A stretch of 64,000 bases of DNA from Dactylosporangium vinaceum (GCF_019904175.1 NZ_CP061913.1:4960001-5024000); one strand, 5' to 3'. Counted from the first letter of the stretch, positions 1 to 8,691 are shown. Notes: a model not told the origin generated them from the sequence alone. A program made the numbers and translations.

Positions 1-797
1 GGCGCGAGCGCGATCTTCAGCGTGGTGACCAGCACCGGGCCGCCGAGGACGCCGGCGAGCGCGAGCACGCCCTGGTCGGTGCCGGTGGAGGCGGTCGCGG
101 CGGCCGAGCTCTGCAGCGCGAACCGGAGCATGCCCTTCGGGGCCGGGCCGGGGCGGGGAGCGGGCGGGCCGTACGCGGCGGCCAGCCGGCGGCGGGTCAC
201 GGTGAGCAGGACGGCGCCGGCCAGTGCGGCGGCCGCGGCGGTGGCGGCCAGGTAGGCGGCCGGGCCGGCGAGCAGCAGCGCGGCGACCGAGACGACGGCG
301 GTCAGTGCGGCGGCGGCGAGGCGCAGCCGGGCCAGGCGGGGCATCTCGCCGACGAGGGACAGGCCGACGCCGGCGAGCCCGGCCGGTGAGCGCACAACGG
401 CGGCCAGAATCGCGAGGAGGATCAGCACGGCCTGGTGCGGGTCGACCCAGCCGGCTCGGCGGGCGACGAGGGTGAGCAGCGCACCGGCCAGCAGACCGGC
501 CGCGGTCACGGCGAGGTCCAGGCGCAGCAGCCGGTCGAGCAGGGCGGTGCCGTAGCCGCGGGACTCGGCCTGGTAGACCGGGACGTAGCGCAGCGCGATG
601 TCGTCGGTGCGCGGATCGCACAGCAGCGCCCAGACGCCGGCGACGGCCTGGGCGAAGAACACCCGCCCGGCCTCCTGCGCGCCGCCGGTGCGCACGAGCA
701 CGACCGCACCGGCGACGGACAGCACCGCCTCGGCCTGGGTGGTGAACGCCATCGACGCGAAGACGCCCAGCTCCCGGCGCAGCAGCAGCTCAGGCAT
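1..797 (-). CDS. Polysaccharide flippase-like membrane protein (3' end outside window)
   Basis: About 265 N-terminal residues are visible; the gene runs off the left edge. The chain is dominated by hydrophobic segments (roughly residues 16-36, 40-60, 89-110, 116-137 and 160-190) separated by short Arg-rich loops, as in Wzx/MATE-type polysaccharide exporters. No single diagnostic motif is seen, so the family call rests on topology and on its place as the last gene of a glycosyltransferase run. The ATG start (MPELLLRREL) overlaps the stop of the upstream glycosyltransferase by 8 bp, which indicates translational coupling. Expected role: moving lipid-linked repeat units across the membrane. It could instead be another multi-span envelope protein. 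Confidence 0.7.
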   Translation of the reverse strand, partial: MPELLLRRELGVFASMAFTTQAEAVLSVAGAVVLVRTGGAQEAGRVFFAQAVAGVWALLCDPRTDDIALRYVPVYQAESRGYGTALLDRLLRLDLAVTAAGLLAGALLTLVARRAGWVDPHQAVLILLAILAAVVRSPAGLAGVGLSLVGEMPRLARLRLAAAALTAVVSVAALLLAGPAAYLAATAAAAALAGAVLLTVTRRRLAAAYGPPAPRPGPAPKGMLRFALQSSAAATASTGTDQGVLALAGVLGGPVLVTTLKIALA

Positions 798-1869
798 GGC
801 GCGCGTACAGCTCCTCGAACCACTCGGCCGTGCGCGCGATGTCGACGTCCCCGGCGCTGCGGGCGGCACCTTCGCGCAGCCGGCGGTGGGTCCGCGGCTC
901 GGCGGCGGCCAGGATCGCGGTGGCCAGCGCGGCGGGGGAGCCGGGCGGGACGAGCAGCCCGTTGTGGCCGTCGCGGACCAGGTCCGGGATGCCGCCGACG
1001 GCCGTGGACACGACCGGGACACCGGCGGCGAGGGCCTCCATGACCACGACCGGCAGGCCCTCGTAGTGGGAGGCGAGCACGAGCAGGTCGGCCGCGGCGA
1101 TGAGCCGGCCTGCGCGCGGGACCGGGCCGAGGATCCGGACCCGGTCGCCGAGGCGGTGCAGCGCCAGGTCGGCGGCGACGACCGGCTGCAGCGGGCCGGA
1201 CCCGGCGAGGAGGAACCGGACGGCCGGGTTCGCCGCGGTGACCCGGGCGGCCGCGCGGATCAGGTGGCGGTGGTTCTTCTGGGCCCGGAAGTTGGCCACG
1301 TGCACGGCGAGGAAGTCGCTCGCGGTGATGCCGTGCTCGGCCCGGACCGCGGCGGCGCCGGCGGCGAACGCGCGCTGGGCGGCCAGGTCGACGCCGTGCA
1401 CGCGGGTGGACACGGCCCGTGCGCCGTGCACAGTCGCCGAGCGGGCCACCTGCGGGCTCACCGCGACCGTGTGGTCGTCGAGGCGGCGGGTGAGCCGGTC
1501 GAGCAGCATTGTCGGGCGGCGGTACCGGGTGCTGTGCACTGTGGACAGCAGCACGGGCCGGGGCCGGCGCAGCCCGATGGTGAGCCGCAGCGCGACGGCC
1601 GGGATCGGCGAGTGCAGGTTCACGACGTCCGGGCGCAGCGCCCGGACCGTCCGGGCGAGCCGGGCGTACAGCAGCGCCCGAGGCCCGCCGCTGAGGTCCA
1701 CGACGGCCAGGCCGGCCGCCCGGAGCCGGTCCGCGAGCGGTCCGACGGCCGGACGCAGGCAGATGACGGTGTACCGGATGTGCCGTCCCGGCGCGCACAG
1801 GAGCCGCTCGGCGAGGAGCGTCTCCACCCCGCCGACGTTGAGCGTCTTGGTGACCTCACACGCGTGCAG
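790..1869 (-). CDS. Glycosyltransferase family 4
   Basis: A GT-B fold glycosyltransferase of about 359 residues. It begins EVTKTLNVGGVE, the nucleotide-sugar transferase N-terminus with its glycine turn. The donor-site E-x7-E motif is intact near the C-terminus (EGLPVVVME, then ALAAGVPVVS). It should add one sugar to the lipid-linked repeat unit at the cytoplasmic membrane. The start is uncertain. No ATG, GTG or TTG lies in frame near the conserved N-terminus, and the closest candidate is CTG at 1869-1867, which overlaps the upstream stop by 14 bp and has a G-rich stretch about 15 nt before it. It overlaps the flippase-like gene by 8 bp. Sugar specificity cannot be read from sequence. Confidence 0.85.
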   Translation of the reverse strand: MHACEVTKTLNVGGVETLLAERLLCAPGRHIRYTVICLRPAVGPLADRLRAAGLAVVDLSGGPRALLYARLARTVRALRPDVVNLHSPIPAVALRLTIGLRRPRPVLLSTVHSTRYRRPTMLLDRLTRRLDDHTVAVSPQVARSATVHGARAVSTRVHGVDLAAQRAFAAGAAAVRAEHGITASDFLAVHVANFRAQKNHRHLIRAAARVTAANPAVRFLLAGSGPLQPVVAADLALHRLGDRVRILGPVPRAGRLIAAADLLVLASHYEGLPVVVMEALAAGVPVVSTAVGGIPDLVRDGHNGLLVPPGSPAALATAILAAAEPRTHRRLREGAARSAGDVDIARTAEWFEELYARHA

Positions 1870-2950
1870 GGAGCCGATGGCCGAACACCCCCCGGCGCAC
1901 GCACCGGCGAAACGCCGTGCCGTACCAGTCCTCGATCTCGCCGGCCACCCGCGGCCAGGCGCGGCCCTGCACGGCCACCGGCCCGTGCTCGTCCCGGCCG
2001 GCCGGGAGGGTTCCCAGCACGGCGGCGAGCGCCTCGGCGTCGCCGGCCGGGAACGTGCGGTAGGCCGACGGCGCGATGACCGGGTCGAGCGTCGCCTCGG
2101 TGGAGAGCACGACGGGGGTACCGCACGCCAGCGCCTCCAGTGCCGCGGTGGGGATGCCCTCGCCCTTGCCGGGCAGGCGCCGGGACGCGAGGACGAACGC
2201 TTCGGCCCGGCCCAGCAGTGCGTAGACCTCGTGGCGCGGCAGCGTGCCCGCAAGCGTGACGAAGCTGTGCCGGGCCAGCTCGTCGCGCAACGGGCCCTCG
2301 CCGGCGATGACCAGGTGCGCGTCGGGCCGGGTGGCCCGCAGGCGGTCGACGGCGGCGATGACGGTGTCGTGGCCCTTCACGGGGTCGAGCGCGCCGACGC
2401 TGACGATGAGGCCGGGCTCGACCGCGGCCGCCGGCGGGCCGATCGCCGTGAGGTCCACGCCGCTGGACGTGGTCAGGATCGCCTCGGGCTCCACGCCGAG
2501 CGCGAGCAGGTCGGCGGTGGGGCGGGCGCCGAGAGCGACGAACGCGTCGACGTGGCGCAGCGCCCACCGGGCCAGTCCGCGATGGCGCAGGTTGAGCGCG
2601 CCGTGCACGGTGAGCACGAGCGGCACCCCGAGGCGGCGGCAGGCCGGGCCGATCTGGGCCGCGTCGAGGTAGTCGCCGTGCAGGTGCACCAGGTCGGCCG
2701 GCTCGGGGCGGCGCAGGGTGTGCGCGACCTCGGCGCCGAACGCGAGCACGTCGGAGCGCCCGGCGAGAGCCCGGGACCGGGGCGTGACGGCGAGCGTCAG
2801 CATGTCGGCGCCGGGGATCGGCTCGCCGTGGCGGAACCCGAGCGTGACCCGGTGCCCGCGGGCGAGCTGCTCGCGGGTGAGCATGTCGACGTGGCGTTCG
2901 AGCCCACCCGGCAGCGGCGGCACCCGGTAGCTGACCCGGACGATCCTCAT
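1856..2950 (-). CDS. Glycosyltransferase family 4
   Basis: 364 residues, a complete GT-B glycosyltransferase. The N-terminal PPLPGGLERH turn is the typical acceptor-domain start of GT4 enzymes. The C-terminal half has the donor-site E-x7-E (EGIPTAALE) followed by ALACGTPVV. The ATG start (MRIVRVSYRV) overlaps the stop of a 40-codon ORF just upstream as ATGA, so translation is probably coupled. Expected role: cytoplasmic sugar addition during repeat-unit assembly, in one operon with its two glycosyltransferase neighbours. Donor and linkage are unknown. Confidence 0.88.
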   Translation of the reverse strand: MRIVRVSYRVPPLPGGLERHVDMLTREQLARGHRVTLGFRHGEPIPGADMLTLAVTPRSRALAGRSDVLAFGAEVAHTLRRPEPADLVHLHGDYLDAAQIGPACRRLGVPLVLTVHGALNLRHRGLARWALRHVDAFVALGARPTADLLALGVEPEAILTTSSGVDLTAIGPPAAAVEPGLIVSVGALDPVKGHDTVIAAVDRLRATRPDAHLVIAGEGPLRDELARHSFVTLAGTLPRHEVYALLGRAEAFVLASRRLPGKGEGIPTAALEALACGTPVVLSTEATLDPVIAPSAYRTFPAGDAEALAAVLGTLPAGRDEHGPVAVQGRAWPRVAGEIEDWYGTAFRRCVRRGVFGHRLPARV

Positions 2951-3069
2951 GCGGGCTCCTGTTCGGCGGTGACGATCGCGGCGAGCATGTGCGCGATTCG
3001 CTCGGGTGAGCATCGGGGGTGTGCGCGTTCGCGCGCCGGTGTGCCGGGGGCCGCGCGCTGCTGCGTCAT
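2947..3069 (-). CDS. 40-codon mini-ORF made by duplication of the upstream gene's 3' end
   Basis: Encodes 40 residues whose last 20 (SPERIAHMLAAIVTAEQEPA) almost repeat the C-terminus of the upstream glycosyltransferase (SPERIAHMLAAIVKAEQGPA). Its ATG overlaps that gene's stop (ATGA), and its own stop overlaps the next gene's ATG (ATGA), so it sits as a translational bridge between two glycosyltransferases. It arose from a tandem duplication of about 119 bp. Whether the peptide has any role beyond keeping ribosomes coupled is unknown; it may be a neutral scar. Confidence 0.5.
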   Translation of the reverse strand: MTQQRAAPGTPARERAHPRCSPERIAHMLAAIVTAEQEPA

Positions 3070-3189
3070 GCGGGCCCCTGTTCGGCCTTGACGATCGCGG
3101 CGAGCATGTGCGCGATTCGCTCGGGTGAGAATCGGGAGCGTGCGCGTTCGCGCATTCGCGCACCGAGCGCTGCGCGCTGCTGTGCAGAC
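2947..3189. repeat. Tandem duplication, period about 119 bp
   Basis: The stretch 2947-3065 is repeated at 3066-3189. Both copies begin TCATGCGGGC and share a nearly identical core of about 70 bp that includes ACGATCGCGGCGAGCATG. They diverge toward the far end. The copy at 3066-3189 codes the true C-terminus of the glycosyltransferase; the other lies between the two genes. Confidence 0.85.
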
Positions 3190-4355
3190 ATGGACATCAC
3201 GTCGTGCACGGCGGCGACAAAAGCCGGCAGATCGCCGACCGCGACGATGTGCGGATAGTCCGCGCCGACGACGTCGACGCTGCCGCCGGCGTCGGTGGTG
3301 ACGACCGGGACCGCGCACGCCATCGCCTCGAGCAGGACGCGCGCGAAGCCCTCCTCGTAGCTGGGCATGACGACGCAGTCGGCGGCGGCGTACACGGCCG
3401 GCAGGTCGCGGTTGGGCACGGCCCCGAGCACCTGCATCCGTTCGCGCACGGCCGCCTGTCCGTCGATGAGCGAACGATCAGGCCCGTCGCCGGCGACCGC
3501 CAGCCGCACGGGGCGCGGTGCGGTCGCGGTCACGGCGTCGTAGAGCGGGGCGAGGAGGCGGGCGCCCTTGCGGTACGACAGGCGGTGGACGAACAGGAGC
3601 ACGAACTCGTCGTCGGACCAGTCCAGCCGTTGCCGTGCCGCCGTGCGCTCCGCGGGGGTGAGTGGTGTGAAGCGGGTCGTGTCGATGTCGTTGTACAGCA
3701 GGCGCATCTTGTGCCCGGGCACGTTCCAGCGGGCCGCCATCAGCGGCAGCATCGTCTCCGGGCCGGTCACGAAACCGTGCACGAACGGCACGGTGAGCGC
3801 GTTCACGGCCATGCCCACCCGGTCGCGCAGGCGCAGCCGGGCGCCGGGCGGACGCACGTCGGGCAGGCCGCTGCGCCACAGCAGGGTCCGGTGCCGGTAC
3901 AGCGGGCGGGTCAGGATGAGCACGATGAGAAACAGCGGCGAGTAGCGCAGGAAGTAGGTGTCGTATCCGGCGCGTGCACAGCGGCGGATCGTCAGCGCCG
4001 TGCCCAGCATCCGTGCGAGCCGCCCCCGACCGGCGACCCGGTGCACGACCCGGACACCGGGCAGGTGGGCCGGCGGCGTGCCGCGCTCCACGGCCAGGGC
4101 CACGTCCAGATGCGTGCCGAGCTCGGCCAGGAGCGCCGGCACATGGGCGAAGTGCTCGGCCGGCGACAGCTGCGGCACGACATACACCAGCCGCGGCACA
4201 GGCACAGGCCGCTCGGGCGTAGGCGCCTCAGGCCGGGACGGCACAGACACGAGCCGCTCGGGCATGCCTCGCTCAGGAACGCCCCGCTCGGGCACGTCCG
4301 GCTCGGCGATGGCCCGCTCGGAAACGGCCCGCTCCGCTGCGGGCGGCTCAGACAC
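3066..4355 (-). CDS. Glycosyltransferase family 4 with Glu/Arg/Pro repeat N-terminus
   Basis: 429 residues from a GTG whose first bases overlap the methyltransferase stop by 8 bp. Residues about 1-50 are low complexity, a degenerate run of xERx/PERx units rich in Glu, Arg, Pro and Val, not part of the catalytic fold. The GT-B part follows (YVVPQLSPAEHFAHVPALL), with the C-terminal E-x7-E motif EGFARVLLE and AMACAVPVV. Role: sugar transfer in the polysaccharide pathway. The last 40 codons are the source of the tandem duplication just downstream. An internal ATG near residue 29 is an alternative start that would drop most of the repeat tail. Confidence 0.85.
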   Translation of the reverse strand: MSEPPAAERAVSERAIAEPDVPERGVPERGMPERLVSVPSRPEAPTPERPVPVPRLVYVVPQLSPAEHFAHVPALLAELGTHLDVALAVERGTPPAHLPGVRVVHRVAGRGRLARMLGTALTIRRCARAGYDTYFLRYSPLFLIVLILTRPLYRHRTLLWRSGLPDVRPPGARLRLRDRVGMAVNALTVPFVHGFVTGPETMLPLMAARWNVPGHKMRLLYNDIDTTRFTPLTPAERTAARQRLDWSDDEFVLLFVHRLSYRKGARLLAPLYDAVTATAPRPVRLAVAGDGPDRSLIDGQAAVRERMQVLGAVPNRDLPAVYAAADCVVMPSYEEGFARVLLEAMACAVPVVTTDAGGSVDVVGADYPHIVAVGDLPAFVAAVHDVMSMSAQQRAALGARMRERARSRFSPERIAHMLAAIVKAEQGPA

Positions 4356-5130
4356 GTGCTGCTCCGACGATTTTGCGGTTGTCGAACAGGAACGCCGGGC
4401 GGCGGGAGCGGGCCGCGCAGAAGTCCAGAAAGGCGCGGCTGTCGTCGACGTCGTCGCTGGCCAGCACGCCGCCCTCGGCCAGGTGCGGCCACGCCTCGTC
4501 GTATTCGAAGAGCTGGCTGAGGTACATGTGATCGCTGTCGTGGAAGAACAGCTCGATCGGCCCCAGCGCCGCGAGTTCACGGCGCAGCGCCCGGTCCGGG
4601 GCGCGCCGGTCGAGGATTGTCAGCCGCCACTGCGGGTGGCCGCCGACGAGCCGGCCCGCGGTGTCGTTGACGTCGAAGCTGTGCAGGGTCCCGGCGCCGT
4701 TGCGGGCCAGCGCGGCCAGGATGACGAACGAGGAGCGGCCGTCGGCGACGCCGGTCTCCGCGACGCGGGCCGGGGCGAGCAGCCGGGTCAGGCCGTAGAG
4801 CGCGGCGCTCGTCTCGGCCTCGACGCCGTGGGTGCGCGGGTAGTACAGCTCGACGGCGGCGTAGCGGGCGGCCAGGCGGGCGGCGACGGCCGGGTACTCG
4901 GCCAGGACCGGCTCCACCGCCGCCGCGGCGAACCCGAGTGCCCGCAGCAGGTCGCCCGCCGCGGTGACGATGGGGCCGCCGCTGGCGGTGAAGTCGCCGA
5001 TGGCCGGGGCGACGTGCCGCCGGATGCCGGTGCCGAGCGCGCGCACCGCGAGGTAGCCGCCGAGCACGGACGCGGTCCGGGCCGGGCCGGCGTGGCGCAG
5101 CCAGCGCCGCACGGTCTCGACTCGCCGCAT
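4348..5130 (-). CDS. Class I SAM-dependent methyltransferase (Methyltransf_24 type)
   Basis: 260 residues. Motif I is ETGVADGRSS, followed by FFHDSDHMY and LASDDVDDS; the acidic residues are typical of metal-assisted O-methyltransferases in polysaccharide clusters. Likely role: methylating a sugar or capping the chain. The ATG at 5130 is preferred because GGAGGG lies upstream; another ATG at 5163 has no visible ribosome site. It overlaps the downstream glycosyltransferase by 8 bp. A paralogue is encoded divergently only 83 bp away (5214-5984). The acceptor is unknown. Confidence 0.8.
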   Translation of the reverse strand: MRRVETVRRWLRHAGPARTASVLGGYLAVRALGTGIRRHVAPAIGDFTASGGPIVTAAGDLLRALGFAAAAVEPVLAEYPAVAARLAARYAAVELYYPRTHGVEAETSAALYGLTRLLAPARVAETGVADGRSSFVILAALARNGAGTLHSFDVNDTAGRLVGGHPQWRLTILDRRAPDRALRRELAALGPIELFFHDSDHMYLSQLFEYDEAWPHLAEGGVLASDDVDDSRAFLDFCAARSRRPAFLFDNRKIVGAARV

Positions 5131-5213
5131 CCCCCGGCTCCCTCCGCTCGGTGTCTCCTTCATAGTGCAAATTCGCCGTAAAAGTACGGATATGCCACAT
5201 AAGCTCGGCGGCC
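5131..5213. promoter_or_regulatory. Divergent promoter region of the two methyltransferases
   Basis: This 83-bp AT-richer gap separates the leftward and rightward halves of the polysaccharide cluster and must carry both promoters. Short AT-rich stretches (GCAAATTCG, GGATATGCC) are the only ones nearby. No clear operator palindrome is seen. Confidence 0.45.
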
Positions 5214-5984
5214 ATGGGAGTCGCAACCATCGCCCGCAACGCTCTGCGGCCGGGCTACTTCTCCGAGATGGCGCGGAAGGTGTACCTCGCCGGCCGCTAC
5301 GGCGAGCGCGAGCGCGACGCGGGCCGGCGCTGGGCCGAGCGGCACGCCGAGGACCTCGACGCGTGGTGCCGGGCCCGTGACCCGGACCTGTGGGACGCGT
5401 CCCTGGTGTTCGCGGCGCGCATGCGCGAGGACGCCCAGCCGCGCGCCGACGCCCTGCGCGCGGCCGGCATCCACCTCGGCGGGGGCGCCTGCTACCCGCT
5501 GCTGCACTTCCTGGTGCGCCGCCACCGCCCCGGGGCCGTCCTCGAGACGGGCGTCGGCGCGGGCTGGTCGAGCCGGGCGATCCTGGCCGCGCTCGACGAG
5601 AACGGCGGCGGGCACCTGCACTCCAGCGACTTCCCCGTGTTCCGCCACCCCGAGCCGGAGCGGCACATCGGCTGCCTGGTGCCGCCGTACCTCTATCCAC
5701 GGTGGACACTGCACGTGCGCGGGGACCGCCGCAACCTCGGGCCGATCCTGGGCGACCTCGCCCGCGCGGGGGCCCGCCCGCAGCTGCTGCACTACGACTC
5801 CGACAAGCGCCGCGGCGCCCGCGCCGAGTTCATGCGCCGCGTCGGCCCGGCCCTGGCCCCGAACGCGGTGGTGGTCATGGACGACATCAACGACGACCTG
5901 TTCTTCGCCGGGCTCGCGGCCGGGCGGGCCGACGTCGCGGTGTTCTGGTTCGAGGGCAAGTACCTCGGCGTCATCGGCGCGTGA
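5214..5984 (+). CDS. Class I SAM-dependent methyltransferase (Methyltransf_24 type)
   Basis: 256 residues, complete. Motif I is VLETGVGAGWSS, then LLHYDSDKRRG and VVMDDINDD, the same layout as the divergent methyltransferase at 4348-5130. The pair are paralogues. Probably methylates the polysaccharide or a precursor in the cytoplasm. It leads the rightward operon of epimerase, glycosyltransferase and phosphatase after a 38-bp gap. The ribosome site is weak (GGCGGCC before ATG). Confidence 0.8.
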   Translation: MGVATIARNALRPGYFSEMARKVYLAGRYGERERDAGRRWAERHAEDLDAWCRARDPDLWDASLVFAARMREDAQPRADALRAAGIHLGGGACYPLLHFLVRRHRPGAVLETGVGAGWSSRAILAALDENGGGHLHSSDFPVFRHPEPERHIGCLVPPYLYPRWTLHVRGDRRNLGPILGDLARAGARPQLLHYDSDKRRGARAEFMRRVGPALAPNAVVVMDDINDDLFFAGLAAGRADVAVFWFEGKYLGVIGA

Positions 5985-6022
5985 GCTACGCTGCGTATCC
6001 AGTAGGACACAATGCGTGAAAG

Positions 6023-6985
6023 GTGTCAGGCGTGCGCGTGCTCGTCACCGGCGGAGCCGGATTCATCGGATCGAACCTGTGCCGGGAGCTCACCGCCCAC
6101 CCGGGCGTCAGCCGCGTCGTCGTGCTCGACAACCTCAGCACGTCCACCCTGGACAACCTCGACGGCGTCGACGTGGAGTTCGCCGAGGGCTCGCTGCTGG
6201 ACCGGCCGCTGCTGGAGGACCTGGTGGCCGGCGTCGACAGCGTGGTCCACCTCGGCGCCCGCTCGTCGGTGCCGCGCTCGATGGCCGAGCCCGTGGCCGC
6301 CCACGACGCCAACGTCACCGGCACCGTGTACCTCCTCGAGGCGTGCCGGCGCCGGGGCACCCACGTGGTCGCCGCGTCCTCGTCGTCGGTGTACGGCGGC
6401 AACCCCGCCCTGCCCAAGCGCGAGGACCTGGCCACCCGCCCGCTGAGCCCCTACGCGGCCAGCAAGCTCGCCGCCGAGGGCTACGTCACCGCGTACGGCG
6501 CCGCGTACCAGCTGCCCGCGCTCGCCTTCCGGTTCTTCAACGTCTACGGGCCGCTGCAGGCGCTCGGCCACGCCTACGCCGCGGTCGTCCCGTCGTTCAT
6601 GGACGCCGCCCTGCGCGGGGAGCCGCTGCGCATCCACGGCGACGGCCGGCAGACCCGCGACTTCACGTTCGTCGGCAGCGTCGTGCGGGTCCTCACCGAA
6701 GCGGTCCTGCGGCGGGTCACGTCGCCGACGCCGGTCAACCTCGCCTTCGGCACGCGGGTCTCGGTCCTGGACCTGGCCGCCCGGGTCGGCGCGGCGCTCG
6801 ACGTGCCGATCGAGCTGGAGCACCAGCCCGCGCGCCCCGGCGACGCCCGTGACACCCAGGCCGACACCGCGCGGCTGCGCGAGCTGTTCCCCGACGTGGA
6901 GGCGGTGCCTATGGAGACCGGGCTCGCGGCGACCGCCGAGTGGGTCCGGGCCCGCCCCGCGTATCGCCCGCTCGCCGTCGCCTGA
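6023..6985 (+). CDS. NAD-dependent nucleotide-sugar epimerase/dehydratase
   Basis: 320 residues, extended SDR fold. The N-terminal NAD site is TGGAGFIGS, the catalytic Tyr-Lys pair is in SPYAASK, and NVYGP and DGRQTRDFTFV are typical of UDP-hexose 4-epimerases. Likely makes a UDP-galactose- or UDP-N-acetylgalactosamine-type donor for the cluster. A GTG at 6023 is taken as start, with AAAGG just before; GTG at 6032 is equally close to the NAD motif. The next gene starts 1 bp after the stop. Substrate is inferred only at family level. Confidence 0.85.
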   Translation: MSGVRVLVTGGAGFIGSNLCRELTAHPGVSRVVVLDNLSTSTLDNLDGVDVEFAEGSLLDRPLLEDLVAGVDSVVHLGARSSVPRSMAEPVAAHDANVTGTVYLLEACRRRGTHVVAASSSSVYGGNPALPKREDLATRPLSPYAASKLAAEGYVTAYGAAYQLPALAFRFFNVYGPLQALGHAYAAVVPSFMDAALRGEPLRIHGDGRQTRDFTFVGSVVRVLTEAVLRRVTSPTPVNLAFGTRVSVLDLAARVGAALDVPIELEHQPARPGDARDTQADTARLRELFPDVEAVPMETGLAATAEWVRARPAYRPLAVA

Positions 6986-6986
6986 C

Positions 6987-8060
6987 GTGCCCGCGCCGGT
7001 TTCCGTCGTCGTGGTCGGCTCCAGCCCGCTCGGTGACGACGACCCCGTCCTCGACACGGCCCGCGGCCTGGCCGCCCGGCTCGGTGGCCGCTACGACATC
7101 GTCGTCCCGGCGGCCGGGGACCGCACCGGCGGCCTCGACCGCGACCCCGTGCACCTGCACCGGTTCGCCGCGCCCGACCGGCTGCGCTACCTGGCCGCGG
7201 CCCGGCGTGCCGTCGACCGGGTGAGCCCGGCCGCGGGGGCGGTGCTCATGTCCAGCGACCCGCTGGCCGCCGTCGCCGTGGAGCTGTCCGGGGCCCGGCG
7301 CCGCCTGCCGCACCTGTTCCAGGTCCAGGGAGAGGTGGTGCGGCCGGGCCCGGAGTACGGGTCGCGGCTGAAGCGGTACACCCTCGGCGCCGCCACCCGC
7401 GCGGCCCTGCGCCGGGCCACCGGTGTGCGGGTCGTCAGCGACGGGCTGCGCACGGCCGTCGCCCCGTTCGCGCGCGGCCCCGTCGCGGCCATCGGCAGCC
7501 GCGTCGACACGGCCCGCTTCCACCCCGGTGCCGGATCGTCAGGTCGTACCGTCGTGATGGCCGGCAGCCGCATCCCCGTCAAGAACCACGCCGTCGTGTG
7601 CCGCGCCTGGCCCGAGGTGACGGCGGCGTTCCCGGACGCGCGGCTGCTCATCGCCGGCGACGGCCCGCTGCGGCCGGGCGCGCACGACGCATCGGTCGTG
7701 CTGGCCGGGCGCGTGGCACCGGACGCGATGCCGGCGCTGCTGGCCGGCGCGCGGTGCCTCGCCCACCCGTCGTGGTCCGAGGGGCGCCCGCGCGCGGTGC
7801 TCGAGGCCATGGCGTGCGCGACACCGGTGCTGTGCTCCGACATCCCGGCCCACCGCGAGATCGTCGCGCCCGCCGCCGGCCGGCTGGTCCCGCCGGACGA
7901 CCCGGGCGCCTGGGCCGCCGCGATCATCGCCCTGCTGCGCGACCCCGGCGGGGCGGCCGCCATGGGCCGGGCCGCCCGGGCCTGCGTCGAGGAGCGCTTC
8001 GAGCAGGAGGCCAACCTCGACCGCTACGCCGAGTTCATCCGGCGGGTGGCCGCGGCATGA
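6987..8060 (+). CDS. Glycosyltransferase family 4
   Basis: 357 residues from a GTG 1 bp after the epimerase stop. The GT-B C-terminal half shows MAGSRIPVKNH, LLIAGDGPLRPG and the donor-site EGRPRAVLE (E-x7-E) with AMACATPVL. Likely adds a sugar to the growing unit. Its TGA overlaps the phosphatase ATG as ATGA, so the two are co-translated. Specificity unknown. Confidence 0.86.
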   Translation: MPAPVSVVVVGSSPLGDDDPVLDTARGLAARLGGRYDIVVPAAGDRTGGLDRDPVHLHRFAAPDRLRYLAAARRAVDRVSPAAGAVLMSSDPLAAVAVELSGARRRLPHLFQVQGEVVRPGPEYGSRLKRYTLGAATRAALRRATGVRVVSDGLRTAVAPFARGPVAAIGSRVDTARFHPGAGSSGRTVVMAGSRIPVKNHAVVCRAWPEVTAAFPDARLLIAGDGPLRPGAHDASVVLAGRVAPDAMPALLAGARCLAHPSWSEGRPRAVLEAMACATPVLCSDIPAHREIVAPAAGRLVPPDDPGAWAAAIIALLRDPGGAAAMGRAARACVEERFEQEANLDRYAEFIRRVAAA

Positions 8061-8662
8061 CGCACACGCCGCGGCACGCCGCGCCCGAGCGGTTCCGGAT
8101 CCTGCTCGTGTGCACCGGCAACCTCTGCCGCTCGCCGATGGCCGAGCTGCTGCTGCGCCGGGCGCTGCGGCCCTTCGGCGACCGGATCGAGCTGGCCAGC
8201 GCCGGCACCCACGCCACGCCCGGCGCGGCCATGCACCCCCTCGCCGCCCGGGCCCTGACCGAGCGCGGCGCCGACCCGGCGGGCTTCCGCAGCCGCCGCC
8301 TCACCGACGCCGACGTGGCCCACGCGGACCTGGTCCTCACCGCCGGCCGCGAGCACCGCGCGCGGTGCGTCGAGCTGTCACCGGTACACCTGCTGCGGTG
8401 TTTCACCGTGCGCCAGTGGCACCGGCTGGCCGGGCACGTCGACACGGCCGCCCTGCCGGCGGGCGCCGATGCGGCCCGGCGGGCCGAGTCCCTGCTCGCC
8501 GAGGCGGTCGCCGTGCGCGGCACGGTGCCCCCGCTGGCCCCGGCCGCGGAGAGCCTGCCCGACCCGCTGCGCGCCTCCGCGGAGGCGTTCCACTCCTGCG
8601 CCGAGGAGCTCGCGGCGGTGGCCGACCGCCTGAGGGCGCTGCTGCGGCCCACCGTATCCTGA
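8057..8662 (+). CDS. Low-molecular-weight protein-tyrosine phosphatase
   Basis: 201 residues. The P-loop C-x5-R-S is CTGNLCRS near residue 20, and a DP general-acid pair lies in ESLPDPLRAS near the C-terminus. Such Wzb-type phosphatases remove phosphate from the Tyr-rich tail of BY-kinases and so set polysaccharide chain length. A candidate partner kinase lies at 11463-12950. The chain is longer than the usual 145-165 residues, mainly from an insertion before the DP motif. It is coupled to the upstream glycosyltransferase by ATGA. Confidence 0.85.
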   Translation: MTHTPRHAAPERFRILLVCTGNLCRSPMAELLLRRALRPFGDRIELASAGTHATPGAAMHPLAARALTERGADPAGFRSRRLTDADVAHADLVLTAGREHRARCVELSPVHLLRCFTVRQWHRLAGHVDTAALPAGADAARRAESLLAEAVAVRGTVPPLAPAAESLPDPLRASAEAFHSCAEELAAVADRLRALLRPTVS

Positions 8663-8691
8663 GACCATGGTCGATACGTTGGTGTACCGCC

